In this document: positions 1 to 12,395 of the stretch, in pieces
How the letters are laid out: every line of letters begins with the position of its first letter
Numbering within the stretch: position 1 is the stretch's first letter
Source: Pseudorasbora parva
Lineage: Eukaryota > Chordata > Actinopteri > Cypriniformes > Gobionidae
Assembly (NCBI RefSeq): GCF_024679245.1
Contig: NC_090177.1
Span: forward strand, 41,442,018-41,506,017
Direction: 5' to 3'
Length of the DNA: 64,000 bases
Notes under the pieces: model-generated
What the model was told of the DNA's origin: nothing
Seen by the model: only the letters and a program-made list of their open reading frames with translations
Database searches by the model: none
Made by a program: the position numbers and the translations under genes

Positions 1-36
1 ATTTCAGATGCCTTTTTAAAAGACTACAATTAAAAA

Positions 37-39
<3 letters not shown>

Positions 40-107
<68 letters not shown>
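40..107. repeat. (TA)n microsatellite
   Basis: An uninterrupted TA dinucleotide run of about 34 units at the left edge of the window. It is directly visible and no gene is associated with it. Confidence 0.97.
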
Positions 108-111
<4 letters not shown>

Positions 112-164
112 ATAGAGTGGTGCAGATATGAAATCACTTTGTAGGACAAAACACGCAAGCGAGT

Positions 165-761
165 TAGATATTTTATATTTTAGTATGCAAGTGTATGCAC
201 ACTATACTGTCCACGTCCAGATAGGAAATAAAAACATCATCACAGTAGTCCATATGAGACATCAGTGGGTTAATCAGAGTCTCTTGAAGCATCGAAAATA
301 CATTTGGGTCCAAAAATATTGGACTCTCTTCCGGGTTTGTTTTCAAACCTCAAATAAAGATTCAAATGGCCATGAATCAGTGAATCGATCAATGATTCGG
401 ATCACCAATGTCACGTGATTTCAGCAGTTTGAATCACGTGTCAAGACAAAACAAACCCGGAAGAGAAGACAATGCTGAATAAAGTCGTCGTTTTTGTTAT
501 TTTTGGACCCAAATGTATTTTCGATGCTTCAAGAGACTCTGATTAACCCACTGATGTCTCATATGGACTACTGTGATGATGTTTTTATTCCCCTTCTGGA
601 CATGGACAGTATAGTGTGCATACACTTGCATACGCTCTCGGACTAAATATGAAATATCTTAAACTGTGTTCTGAAGATGAACGGAGGTCTTACGGGTGTG
701 GAACGACATTAGGGGGAGGAGGTAATGACAGACATTTCATTTGTGGGTGAACTAACCCTTT
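165..761. mobile_element. Long inverted-repeat non-autonomous DNA element, left end truncated
   Basis: Two arms of roughly 150 bp are reverse complements of each other (about 183-340 and 440-633; the arms share the segment from gtatgcaagtg to the ttttggaccc stretch). The right end (about 653-761) finishes in gtgaactaaccctt, the terminal motif of an abundant cyprinid repeat; a complete member of that terminal family lies at 48,815-49,343. The matching left terminus is missing, so the copy is truncated near position 165. No coding potential. The superfamily cannot be fixed from this copy. Confidence 0.75.
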
Positions 762-1332
762 AATTAAAAGTCTTTCACAATCACTTCCAGTATTCTTTTT
801 AATAGCCTTTGTATGGTCTATGTTTGGTCACTGAATCAAATGCAATGGATGTTTAATGGCCATTTCTGTTTGTAAATAGGTGATGTATTGCACCCATATC
901 TGCTTTGGTGAATGTTTCCAAGAAATTTCCTCTCCTTTTCAATCGCTGAACCGAACCATGTATCACTGCCACCCCGGCCCACGTGCCACATAAATTAAAT
1001 GAGTTTCTCTTTGTGCTCTCAACAGCCTGACGTTGCTGCCGTTTCCCAGCCTTTGGAATATCATCACTATCACGTGCGTTAAGGTACTCTTGCATTGTAC
1101 CACCGCAACGCTTCCTCGATGTCTGTCTCTGTCGTTCAACTCTGATTTCACAGTTTGTGTCCTGTGAAATATGCCCTTTACTTGCCTATCAGCCTTTCTC
1201 TTCTCTACAGAGGGTGAATCTCACTAAGCCTGTCAAGAACATGTCTAGGTCATATTTTACCACAAAATCAATAGTAATAACATTTTACTTGAAAAAAAAC
1301 TTGGTCTTTTTTTGGTTTATTTCATTGTTTAT
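762..1332. other. Unannotated unique sequence
   Basis: No repeat ends, RNA gene or convincing reading frame seen. The short open frames here (up to about 80 codons) overlap on both strands and resemble nothing I recognise. Confidence 0.6.
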
Positions 1333-1579
1333 GGTAGCACTTTAGTATGGGAAACACATATTCACTATTAACCACGACTTTTCTCTCAATAAACTCCTAA
1401 TTTACTGCTTATTAATAGTTAGTAAGGTTGATAATTGTGCAGGATTAAGGGATGTAGAATGAGGTCAAGCATTAATATGAGCTTTATAAGTATTAATAAA
1501 CAGCCAATATCCTACTAATATGCATGCTAATAAGCAACTAGTTAATAATGAGAATTGAACCCTAAAATAAAGTGCTACC
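1333..1579. mobile_element. Short TIR element (MITE-like), ggtagcactt ends
   Basis: The segment is bounded by the perfect inverted termini ggtagcactt and aagtgctacc. It is non-coding and about 247 bp long. A related copy, broken by an insertion, lies at 38,386-38,853; the two share the internal stretch around ctcctaatttactgcttatt. No clear target-site duplication is visible. Confidence 0.75.
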
Positions 1580-3510
1580 TTCTTTAGTAAAATCTTTTTT
1601 TTATTTTATTTTTTACATGACCCGATCACTCTGCACCATTCTCTCCAGGTCTCGTCATCACGGCGGCTTTAAAAGTGAGTTTGCTGCATTTGGGCGCTTT
1701 ATCACTACAGAAAGCATACACGGGAATAAAGTGAGAGAAAGAGAAACAGATGTTGAAAAAGATAGATGGAGTTAATGTGGGACTTATCTCTTGGTTTGGT
1801 AATTACAGAGGAGAGTTTCCTGCTCTGATTTCCTGTGCAAACCTTGCCCAAAGTATACTTTAGAGAGGCACACACACACACACACACACACATGCAGTGT
1901 TTTTGGTGGTGAGCTTGCCTCTCTGAAACTCTGAACCAAATCTGTCATGGATCTCAGCGTGTGAAAGTGACTGCTATAGAAAGAGAGAGGGAGGGCAGAA
2001 GCTTTTAGAGCCAATCACCCCTCCCACCCTTTGGTAGTCACTTCCTGTGGTAATGGACTGTCCTGATGGGAGTATGATATGTGAAATAAAGAGAAGCCCA
2101 CACATCACCTGTAGCTCACTTAACTCAACTGTTCAACACACACTCATACTGTATTAAAGTGTTAAATGCAAGACGTGAAAATGTATTCGTTAGCTTAATG
2201 TAAGATTTTTTATTTGGCTCGCTGTTCGTTTAAGTCCCCTGCTGGAGAACATGAAGACCTGAAGCTTTAACTTTGCAATTACAACATTAAGTCTATTCCC
2301 AGTCAACACATTTGTCCTGCAGGTTTCCAGCACATGGCTGAACAGTGTTGTGCAGAAGATGGACGGAGTCTGTTTGGGTCATATTTACATCTCACACAAG
2401 TGCATGTGAGAGTGTATGAACAATCGGAGGTAAATACGGGGCCGACAGCCCATTTGTTTTTTAGCCGATGGTGATGCATGTTTGTGCAGCATGTAGCACA
2501 TTTGTACAACAGCAGGCCAGGAAAGGGAGGTGAGTAATGAAGCAGTGCTTCCTGTCCACTCTCAATGCTATTTTTATTAGTGTCTCTCTTATGCTTTCCA
2601 TTTTTCATATAGCGTGGGCTGGTTGACAGGATGGACATTGCACGGCTCTTGAGAGCACAGGAGACACTGGGAGAGGTGATCGTGGCTCAGCATGTTTGGG
2701 TTTATTCCCTAATGTCATCATTGGTCTAGTGTCTCAGTCTGACTGGTAGTAGCCACCCAAAATGCACGTACATCGTCGAGACATCTGTGAAAGAGTGTAC
2801 GAAAGGTGGACCGAGTCATTTCTTCTTTTGCCATGAAAGTATATAATACGTGGAAAATGCTATAAATCCCATACATCTCAATGGCAGCTGCTTGGCTGAC
2901 ACATGCAGACCTGGAAGTCTTTTGCTCATTGGCACACAATTCCACAGATTTTTTTAAAAATAATTTTGCTGCCTTTTAACATCATGGTTGCGAATAATTA
3001 CTAGTAGAGAATATGGGACTGTGGACATCCATGTTGTGTTATTTGAAACAAAGATCATTGGAAAAACATGCCTCTAACAATATTTTAGCACAACTCAAAA
3101 TATCACAAATCACTGCAGTTTCCAGATTAAATCAATGCTACAGGCAGTAAAAAAGCAACAACTTTTATTTCTGATTTCAAATAATTATGATTACAGGGAC
3201 AGACAGGTTGCCGAATTTACGTTCATCTTTCTTTTTTTCTTTTTTCTTAAACTGAATGTGCTTTTAGCGCCACTCACTGAACATTTTACTTTGAAAGTGT
3301 TGCGAAAGTTAAAGTATCATAGTATAATTTTGCAGAAATGAACCTGTGATGGCTATTAGCAAATCAGTGTAAACATGACGATTTTCATGTGGTTAACAAG
3401 TAATTAGCACTTTACATTTATAGCTTTATTTGATTGACTTTAAAACCTATGTGGGTCAAATGAATCAGGGAGATTATTATGAAAGGGTTTTTATTATAGC
3501 ATAACATAAT
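1580..3510. other. Mostly unique sequence, no gene seen
   Basis: Apart from a CA microsatellite I see no repeat termini and no credible coding region. Open frames of up to 111 codons lack recognisable motifs or exon-like borders. Confidence 0.55.
1869..1892. repeat. (CA)n microsatellite
   Basis: About 12 CA units in a row. The cysteine/valine-rich minus-strand frames over it are artefacts of the repeat. Confidence 0.95.
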
Positions 3511-3940
3511 AGGGCTGTGCGATGTTGAAGAAAAATGCCATATGCAATACCTTGCTAAAGAATGTTATATTCGATATGTGATACGATATTGCTATTAGTG
3601 TGTAAATTCTATTTAAATTCAATTGAAAAAATAGAGAATCTTTCAGAGATTCGCTTGTGCGCACGTTTCGGTATGTGTGTCAGACAGCGCGAGACTGCAA
3701 GGAGTTGTTTTTTGCAAGTTATTGTGTATAATAACTCTATTTAATATCAAGCAAGTCACATAAGTAACAGTAGTCGTGTGCCCAGTCTATTCTCTGCTAT
3801 ATGCCGACCTAAAACGTACACTTTTCACAATGTTGAAGTAGCCTATTAAAATCACTCAGATATTGCGTGCCGTTGCGATATGCATATCACGATATGTACA
3901 TTTGCGATATTTCGTTTATTTCGATATAATGCGCAACCCT
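3511..3940. mobile_element. TIR-bounded dispersed repeat (agggctgtgcga family)
   Basis: The left terminus agggctgtgcga is matched in inverted, slightly diverged form by gcgcaaccct at the right. The interior contains many cgatat-type stretches, including tatcacgatatg and gcgatatttcg, as is usual for a common fish repeat of this type. Non-coding. Confidence 0.6.
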
Positions 3941-4171
3941 ATATAGCAGACTTCATCGCATCCGAGTAGAAATGATTACAGTGAAATTAAACACACAGTG
4001 AAGGTGCCGATAAGGCCCCTCCCTGCACCTCAACAAAGTCTAACAGCGCCGGGAGGGTGGAGGCTCTGGAGGTGGATGAGGGGCTGGTGAAGGCCTGAAA
4101 ACAAGAGGAGCTGGTGGTGGGAGGAGGCAGGAGCCGGAACAGCCAGATGTGGACCTAGAGCACAGCTAGGA

Positions 4172-4650
4172 TAGCCTAGAAATCTAGACGCACCCTAGCG
4201 GCAGCAAATCTAATCTGCCTGCAAGCCACGTATGAGCTGGAAACGGCAAACTCTGGTCGGGCCTATCACATAGGGTCGGTGGGTGGGGCTTAACATAATG
4301 ACGACCGAGTTGTGCTTGCGTGCTTCTAGTAAACACAGAAACTGGCGAACGGCGGTCTTTCGAATCAATTTTGACCGCGACTCTGGAAGACTTGGAGTTA
4401 AAGAAAAGAACAAAGAACGGCACTGAAGTCATTTTTAAGAAGGGAAGATGTGTTCAGAGTTTTGACCACCGGATACGGCCAAAGTTTAACTAGCTCTGCT
4501 TCACCGTCGTTGCTCTGGTTGGTTGTAGCGCTATCCTATCGCGTGCAGAGGAAGTTTGAAAGACAACCGTTTATCCCGCTCTTCGGATTAAGCTGTCAAT
4601 GGTGAGTTTCCAGACCAAACATCTTGATGTGAGTCTGGCTTGTCAGGCTA
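4172..4650 (+). mobile_element. TIR element, tagcct...aggcta ends, with 9-bp target duplication
   Basis: The insert begins tagcctagaaatctag and ends cttgtcaggcta. The same 9 bp, cagctagga, flank it at 4,163-4,171 and 4,651-4,659. This shows insertion into the GC-rich remnant. A second copy in opposite orientation is at about 53,528-53,986. Both copies share an 80-codon-class open frame starting MTSVPFFVLF, which probably reflects shared repeat sequence and not a working gene. The 8-9 bp duplication would fit a hAT-like element; that is inference. Confidence 0.75.
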
Positions 4651-5741
4651 CAGCTAGGATAAAGGCCCATGGCAATGTCAAGGGAGGAAGGAGCCATGGT
4701 GGAGACTTGGCAGGTGGAGCTAGGGGGTTGATAGATGGAGATGGAGGAGGAGGTGGGACTGAGGACTAAGTCAAGCCGGAGGGATGGCGGAGCCAAACAT
4801 AGCAAAAGAGGTGAAAGGACAAATCATAGCTGAACGCCCGGAAGTCCATGGCGCAGACAGAGCAACGTCTGACCAAGGCGATGCCGAAGTGAAGTGGGTG
4901 CCCGGTGGAGCCATAAGGATGATGGTCCAAGGTGGAGCTGAGGGAGGAAGGAAAGGGGACATGTGTGGAGTGATGGGGTCGGCAGCTGGAGGTGGGAGAG
5001 GGAGGCTGGGCGGGATCTTTGGGGACACAGGAGGCTTGGATCTGGTCAGGACCAGTGGTGACAGGATATTAAAGGGAATATTCTCTTAGAAATCCTTAAA
5101 ATAATTCCCAGAGGCCAGGTCTAGCTCAACCTCAGTGGCAGGAGTGTGGGCCAAGCTTCCTCATACTCCACGAGCACGGCCACTGAAACACATGGTGTTG
5201 TCGGCTCACGCACCTCTTTATTGGGCACAGGCTCTGGGGTGATGGTCAGCTTGGGCATCCACTCCTGCTCTTGCTTCATGACAGTCTCAGGCTCTTTGTC
5301 TGCGGTGGGCTCTGGCTTAGGCTCTGTGCATAGTGGGAAGGCAGCTGCCGGGGCTCTGGGTTTTGGAGCTGGTCTAGCGTTGTCCTCTTCCACTAGGCTG
5401 ATGGTAAATGGCGATCCACAATTCGCCAGTACTCACTTAACATAGGCAACAAAGTTTCCAGGACACCATGCAGGCGTGCCTTTGTGCTCATTTAGGCTGC
5501 CCTGAAAAACACGCACAAAGAGCGGTCTGGAAAGTTCGTAAGGCACGTCAGGTCAAAGCCAGTCCGGGTTTGATGCCCCTGCTCCACACATAACAGCCGG
5601 ACAACTGGTAAGTCCATTATTTGTCTTCTTTTCGGTTCGTTCTTCTGTTACATGTTGGCGGCTGCAATGATCACACAAAGCAGGATATTCAATAACAAGT
5701 CTTTACTTGGAGACACCCAGGAATATATAGAGGTATCAAAT

Positions 5742-5954
5742 GGAGCCTCGCACATGACATGCAAGATAAAATCGTGCACGCAATTTACTTATTCATTCCC
5801 TCGATTGTCTAAATTGTCCACAGAAGTTAGTAACGCATTCCTTTAATATATAAACCATGCGCACAATTTAGCAAAACGAGGGAATGAATTAGTAAATTAG
5901 TTAGTAGAAAATTAGTAGAAACGTTTTTTTACCGCATGTCATGTGCGGGGCTAC
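5742..5954. mobile_element. Palindromic MITE, about 213 bp
   Basis: Termini ggagcctcgcacatgacatgc and its inverted counterpart ending gcatgtcatgtgcggggctac pair over about 20 bp with few mismatches. A second internal inverted pair is built on cattccctcg / cgagggaatg. Non-coding, inserted in the tail of the retroelement-like remnant. Confidence 0.75.
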
Positions 5955-6287
5955 GAAGGATTAAACTCATCACACAAACATAAACGAGACCGAACAAAGA
6001 ACTGAGGGAACAAAGGGTTTAATACACTGGGGGAGTTAATTAACCAGAACAGAAACAGGTGCGGGATAATCAGAGACTAATGACCAAGGAACACAGGAAA
6101 AAACGGAAAAAGCCAAAACCAAAACACAATGAAACTAAACAAATATAGACATTTTCAATTAGAAACAGATGAAGATGAAGACTGAATTGGTGCTAATTCT
6201 TAACCGAAAGCAAAATGAGCACGGCCGCACTGTTATTCACGGCCGAGTGTCCAGTCTGCTGTGATTTCAGTTCATGCCTATTGAACC

Positions 6288-6900
6288 TTAAAGGGATAGT
6301 TCACCCAAAAATGAAAAATAGCCCATGAATTACTCACCCTCAAGTCATCCTAGCTGTATACTTCATTCTTATATGAAGTTATATTAAAAAAGTCCTGGCT
6401 AATCCAAGCTTTATAATAGCAATAATTGTTACTCTGTTTTTGAAATCCATAAAAAATGCATCTGTCCATCAAATAACATGCTCCACATAAATCCAGGGGT
6501 TAATAAAGGAAAAATATCCCTATTTAAAACTTTATAAAGTAAAAAAGCCTTCCGTGGAAATAGTGTTGAAAGTGCCTCTCGCAGTTCACGATGCTTACGC
6601 GACGTCTGACGAGCGTACCTGCTAGTGTAAGCCTTTTGAACTGCAGAGGCACTTTCAACACTTTTTCCACAGAAGGCGATCGACTGGAACTTTACTTTAT
6701 AAGTTTTAAATATGGATATTTTTCTTACACAAACATATCGATTGACTTCTGAAGGCGTTTATTAACCCCCCAGAGCCGTGTAGAGCACGTTATTTGACGG
6801 ACAGATGCAACTTTATGGACTTCAAATACAGATCAACATTAACTGCCATTATAAAGCTTCGATTAGTCAGGACTTTTTTAATATAACTCTGATTGTATTT
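6288..6900. mobile_element. Long palindromic non-autonomous element, right end truncated
   Basis: Starts ttaaagggatagttcacc and reads into a large inverted repeat centred near 6,600. The arm pairs include ctttataaagtaaaaaagcctt with aactttactttataag and gcctctcgcagttc with gaactgcagaggc. The right terminus is lost. The same family occurs at 36,585-37,953 (complete but interrupted) and as a left-end fragment at 9,692-9,793. Confidence 0.75.
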
Positions 6901-9143
6901 GTATTTGTATTTTTTGCAACCACGAGCATTTTACTTTTACTCACCGTCACATCCCTGGTATAAATTTATACCATTTCATTCTAACTTTTCGAACGCCCCA
7001 CTGACAGGTTTAGGAGTGGACCTTCATGGCTTTCTTTTTCTTTTCTTTTTGTGCTTGTTTCAATACAAATTCATATAAAACTGTCTACTTATCAAATAGT
7101 TCCATTTGATTGAGTCCAATTGAGTTTTTTTTATCCAATTGGGTGTATTGTTAAACAATTATATCTGTGTATTTGATTGTAAAGCTATCTAGAATGGAGG
7201 TTTGACAAAGATGACTAGTAAATATGCAGTTTTGTGCAAGCTGAGCTAAAACAACTGAAAATAAACCAATTCCCAAGACTGATGATTCACAGAGTCGTTC
7301 AGATTATATGCTCTTTCATGGCCTTGGGGATCCACAGTGTTTCACATCCTTTAATTTAGCACAGGCTTTGAAACAGGCAGATCTAATGGGGCCTCTTAAT
7401 TCGGATGACAGGTTTAGCGGCAGTGAGTTATAGCAGCGCAGCATGTTCACTTGTTAAGACCCAGCGAGAACTCACATTGGGTTAGTTCTTACCTTGCCCA
7501 GCTTTTCTTCTTGGTGGTTCTTCTCCACTAAACGTGTTTGCTTCAGTGTCATTCAACACAGAGGGAGTACATGTTTGTGAGTCTTTCAAGGGAGACGATT
7601 TCATGTGACAGAAGTCAGAATATGAATATACCTATTTCACGGATATTTACTCCAATTTGCAATCTGGAGTTGAAATATTTCACAGATCAAAATAGTGCAG
7701 TGTACAACGGCACCGATTTTTTTTTTTATCTTCAGACTTTGATTCCTTCCAGTCAGAGGATATCAAACATGTTCTATTTTGGGCCAATTTTAGAACAAAT
7801 ATTTATTTTAATTTGTCATGCTTCTACTAGCAACAAGCCGCTTGATTCTGCATGTGTTTGTTTATTTAAATGTCTCTGAATGACAAACTCTAGTGTATGA
7901 TGGCCGGTTTTTTCTTCTTCTTTTTTTTCCTGTAACTCTTTACAAAGTCACCAAGTGTATGATGCCTGGTGTTTTAAAATATGTTAGTGGAGTGTGGGTT
8001 TGTTCAAATACCTTACCCTACGTATGCTAAACACTAACATCAATGCTTGCTTTAGAATACACCATTAATAATTTGATATTGTAATTAATAGAATAGTTTG
8101 GACTGAAATCATGTTCATAGTTAGATGTGCTTGCATGCAATTGCAAGTTAACCCTTTTTTTGCATTATTTAGCTACACCCTCCCAATTGTTCTCACTCTT
8201 TCCCTCTCTTTGGAGACTCTAGTGGTCTGGTCAAGCGTGGTGATCCATCTCTGTCAGCACACTAAAATGATAATGCCAATTAAATGAGACGGGTAATTGC
8301 CCTGGATCCCAGCAGAGCCTCAAAAGAGCAGCGGGTGTGGAACAGGAATGAGAGGCCGACCCGTGGGACCCGTGGAGCCAGTCATGGAGCAGAGTAAAGA
8401 CCAGTGGGTGCAGAGATGTGATATGTAATTTTTAACCTCTACTGATCACCATCGGCCTCCATTGGGAAGACCTAGAGACACACGGTTGCACATGTACACT
8501 GCATTCTCAGATGTGGACGTACTGTATACTCAATCTAGTTACAGGCTTTTGCAGAACTAACCACAATGGAAATAGGTCCCCATTAATTAGGTTCCCATGC
8601 TATTATTAGACACTCTTGTTGACAAGACGAATAGTTGTGTTTATTCACTGTAATTATTTTTGCTACTTTATGCTTTCATTGGTGAGCACAATCAAACTTG
8701 GAGTATGAACAAAGTTCAGAGCACAATGCAAAAAAGTAAAATTCCACATTAGAAACCGGTAAACAGCCAATCAGACATGCGATGGGGCATTAATGCACAA
8801 CTATACATAAACATAATGCACATGAAGAGCAAAATAATGAGCTATGAAAAATGGCGTGAGTATATATGGGTCCATTAATGTATAATGAATGCATTCAGTC
8901 ATTAGTAAGGATTGTGCGTGTGTCATATGGTCCACCTGCCCTCAGAACAATGGTGTTGTCTGTGCAGTCTTGTTGTTAAGCTGTACTAATCAGGTACTAA
9001 TCAGATGGTTCCACTTCCATGTAATATCTCTGAATAATGATTTGTGGAACGCCATAAATCCACCATTGGTTTCTTGCTATTTTTCAGTAAGATTGGATGC
9101 ATGTAGAACAGTTCAGAGTGATGCTTCCAGTAAACAGTTTTCA
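6901..9143. other. Largely unique sequence, no gene seen
   Basis: No recognisable repeat ends or coding signatures. The open frame at 7,538-7,879 (113 codons) has no motif I recognise and no conserved-looking neighbours. The block at about 8,200-8,450 is less AT-rich and could be conserved non-coding DNA, but nothing proves it. Confidence 0.5.
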
Positions 9144-9289
9144 TTACACTCTAAAAAAATGCTGGGTTAAAAACGACCCAAGCTGGGTTAAAAATGGACA
9201 AACCCAGAAATTGGGTTGTTTGAATGGGTCCATTCACTGGGTTCAAACAACCAAACAACCAACAGCATTTTTTTTTTTTTAGAGTGTAA
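9144..9289. mobile_element. MITE, ttacactctaaaaaaatgctgg type
   Basis: Left end ttacactctaaaaaaatgctg is mirrored at the right by cagcatttttttttttttagagtgtaa. The interior is rich in tgggtt / aaccca motifs. Typical short cyprinid foldback element, about 146 bp. Confidence 0.85.
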
Positions 9290-9349
9290 CTAATCCTGTT
9301 AAGATGTACCAACATCAATCAGTGTTGACTCCACATGGTCCGGGACAGG

Positions 9350-9480
9350 GGTCTCCAGTCCTATTCCTGGAAAGCCACTGTCCATATGAGTTTAGCTGCA
9401 GCCTTAATTAAACACCTGAACCAGCTAATTAAGGTCTTTGGGGTTAGTACAATTCCAGGGTGGTGTGTTAGAGCCAACTC
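9350..9480. mobile_element. Fragment of a dispersed TIR repeat
   Basis: Contains ggggtctccagtcc, cttaattaaacacctgaacc and agctaattaaggtctt, which I recognise as the left part of a widespread cyprinid non-autonomous repeat. The reciprocal right end is absent. Confidence 0.5.
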
Positions 9481-9691
9481 TTCAGGAAAGCAGTCCCTCA
9501 GGAGGTGAATTGAACATCTTAGTCTGGGACGAGATGTTGGAGATGTGTCCTGGACCATCCTGTTGAGCGATTTCATAATGTCAGAGAGCAAACTTAACTC
9601 CCTAAGGTTAATGGCTTGTCCCATCATTAGAACAAAGCATACAGAAAGACCTAAACACACCTACCTGGGCATTTCTAGTCATCCTGACAAC

Positions 9692-9793
9692 CTTAAAGGG
9701 ATAGTTCACACCCAAAAATGATATTTGTCCCATGATTTACTCACCCGCAAGCTCTCCTTAGTCTATGACATTGTTCTTTCAGACAAACACAAT
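9692..9793. mobile_element. Left-end fragment of the ttaaagggatagttcac element family
   Basis: About 100 bp matching the beginning of the palindromic family seen at 6,288 and 36,585: agggatagttcac, catgatttactcaccc and ttctttcagac in order. It breaks off abruptly. Confidence 0.7.
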
Positions 9794-9807
9794 CTTTCTC
9801 TTCCAAA

Positions 9808-10653
9808 CCCAAGTACACTTTTTGAGTATCTGTACTTTACTTGAGTATTATTATTTTTTTCTGGAAACTTATGACTTTAACTTCACTACATTTGAAAGAC
9901 AAATATCGTACTTTTTACTCCACTACATTTCTATCTAGGTCAAAAGTCATTTCTGTTGCAGCTCTGAAAGTCGGTGGATGATTTTTTCCTTCTTTAAAAG
10001 GTTTTTTGTTGTTGTTGTTGTAGCAGACAGTCTATCAGGAATCACTCTTATAGTCACATACATTTCCCCAACTTTTTTTGAACACTGATCTGTTCATAGC
10101 AAAATGGAAGAAGACGGTTCTTAGGCACAAGTGTGTGCACCCATAGCCATACTTTGAAAGTATGAAAAAAAAATCTAGATTAGTTTAGTTGGCATACACC
10201 TGGTGCATGTCTTATAAAATATAAAAAATATAAACGTCTGGGAGAAAGAGAAGAGTAAAGTTGGGAGAATATCAGATGTGTATCAGTGTATTGGATCTGT
10301 GCATTCGGCCTTAAAGTGACAGCAGCTTTGTAAAGAGCTTTGTAACTTTTATACAAGTATTTAAATTAGTTTAAGTTAGTCGTATGCTAGTATGTCAGAT
10401 GGAGCATCACTGACTGGCTTAAACCATGATGGCATAATGTGCATTTATACAACAATAATAAAATAATGCATTGGCATTTAAAAAAAAGGAAATTTACTTT
10501 TAATACTTAAGTACTTTTGAAAACAAATACTTCTGTACTTTTACTTGAGTAAAAATCTGTTTTTACAACTTTTACTTGTAACGGAGTAATATTTGACCAG
10601 TAGTACTTTTACTTTTACTCAAGTAATAGAGTTGTGTACTTTGTCCACCTCTG
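9808..10653. repeat. Dispersed fish repeat rich in (ta)acttttactt motifs
   Basis: Both ends are built from tacttttacttgagta-type sequence in inverted orientation. The right end reads gtgtactttgtccacctctg, which I recall as the terminus of a repeat widespread in teleosts. No open frame of interest. The class is unknown to me. Confidence 0.55.
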
Positions 10654-11113
10654 AAGGTGACCCTACAGGAGCACGATTCCTGTTGAAGTGTGCATGTCAT
10701 CATCAACGTGGTTGGATTTCATTAGGCCTCACTGTGTTGCTTTTGTGAAATATCAGTAGCCCAAATAGTCTGTGACTCACAGAGAACAAGGTAGAGATGG
10801 GTGAGGAGAAAGCTGCACTGTAAACGATAATGCTCAAAATAATTAATTGGTTTGAGTAGAGCCATCTCAAATTAAACAAACGAGTTCAAAAAAATGAACT
10901 TTTATGAGTATTTAGAACAAACTTTTCCTTTTGAGTTCTCAAAACTGACACATTTTAAGTAATCTGCATTGTTTCATTGTTTTGACTTTTATGAACTTGT
11001 TTCTTTAAATCAAGACAAACTTAAATTTAACTGGGCTGGGCTAATTTCTGTTTCCCAGCATGCTTTGCCTTGACACATTTTGTGCAAGATCAACGTTTAA
11101 GCGGGAGATTTAG

Positions 11114-11592
11114 TACACTGTAAAAAAATTTTTTTAAAATAAGTTACCTGGTTGCCTTAAAATGTTGAGTTCATTGAAATAAAAAAATTGAGTTGAAATT
11201 TGTTGAACAAATAAAACACACTCAATTACCCAATATGCTTACAAAATCTGTTAATAATATTTTAATAAAGGTTTTCGAATCTCAAAAAATGTTCATTGTA
11301 TTAAATGAACATTTTTTGAGATTCGACAACCTTTATTAAAATATTATTAACAGATTTTGTAAGCATATTGGGTAATTGTGTGTGTTTTATTTGTGGTGAC
11401 GCAGTGAAACATGCCAAATAGTGCTATTTTCATGATATATCAAAAAATTTTATGTGTTTCAGATACAATAATATTTTGAGTTTCTATTTATTAAACAAAT
11501 TTCCTTCATTGTATCAACTCAAATTTTTAATTTCAATAAACTCAAAATTTTAAGGCAACCAGGTCACTTCCTTTTTTAAGTTAACTTGTACA
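11114..11592. mobile_element. Foldback MITE, copy 1 (contains both arms)
   Basis: Begins tacactgtaaaaaaa and carries the aagttacctggttgcctta / aaggcaaccagg inverted pair. The centre is a near-perfect hairpin: the segment around caattacccaatatgcttac (about 11,222) returns inverted as gtaagcatattgggtaattg (about 11,360), with the fold at about 11,300. Copies 2 and 3 (55,882-56,253 and 56,652-57,031) keep only one interior arm each, in opposite orientations. Confidence 0.8.
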
Positions 11593-12395
11593 CTGTATTG
11601 TGTTTAATGTTTTGCTATGATAGAATTTTTTTTATGGTTTCCCTGATGACGAGTGGAGCATGAGATTAGTTTGAGAACAGATGTATGTTAAATGTTTTAT
11701 ATCACTGTTTTCATTCAGCAAGTGCTATGCTAATGCTACCAACGCACTGTGTAACCACTTAGCACGGGTGCATTTATTAAAGCTACACTGTGTGATATTT
11801 TCCCCCATCTAGTGGTGAAAAGATAAATGACCATCCAGTGAATAATAGTTTCTTTTCCTCTCAATTTCGATTTCGTTTCAACTCCTACGGTGGCCGATTT
11901 AGTCATGGCTTCAGTTCGACCTCTTCGGTGAGTGTTGCTTCAAGTGATGAGGTAACTTTTGAAAACTATTATAATTTGCAGTTATTTAATTTGCCAAATG
12001 ATCTATGATCAAATTAATCTATGTAAAATGAATAATAGTTTTATGTTTTCGTTATTTTTTTACCAGTTCATTGCTAACATCAGCTATCAGGTTCCCAGAC
12101 GAATGCAAGCTAATCTTAGTAAAGTAACTTTTATCAGTGCTATCATTATTCTGTATATTGTACGACATCACTAGCGTAAGGCAAACAAATTATAATGCAA
12201 TTAAAATATTAATCTCATGTTATCCGTCATAGAACACGGATTTATGTTATAAGGTAAACAATACTTTTTCATCATTGACGCGAGGAAAACTATCCTAGAC
12301 GTCGTTCTAGTGTTATGCACAGCACACCATGATATAATTAGCCAAGCAACAATAAAACTTCCAATATACACAAATAGGCTGAATTAATATTAACG

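Larger units (their letters stand above)
4000..6240 (-). mobile_element. Degenerate retroelement-like remnant, GC-rich, interrupted twice
   Basis: A GC-rich block (about 4,000-5,640) stands out against the AT-rich surroundings. Its minus strand keeps short Pro/Glu-rich frames, for example 5,121-5,393, which contains PEPVPNKEV, and 4,771-5,028. It is followed by a stretch (about 5,640-6,240) resembling the leader/LTR style of cyprinid gypsy elements: aaagtctttac-type sequence and acacaggaaaaaacgg. It is split by a TIR element at 4,172-4,650 and a small palindromic element at 5,742-5,954. I recall similar low-complexity Pro/Glu-rich frames from cyprinid retroelement-like predictions, but no catalytic motif is present, so the class is uncertain. 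Confidence 0.4.
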
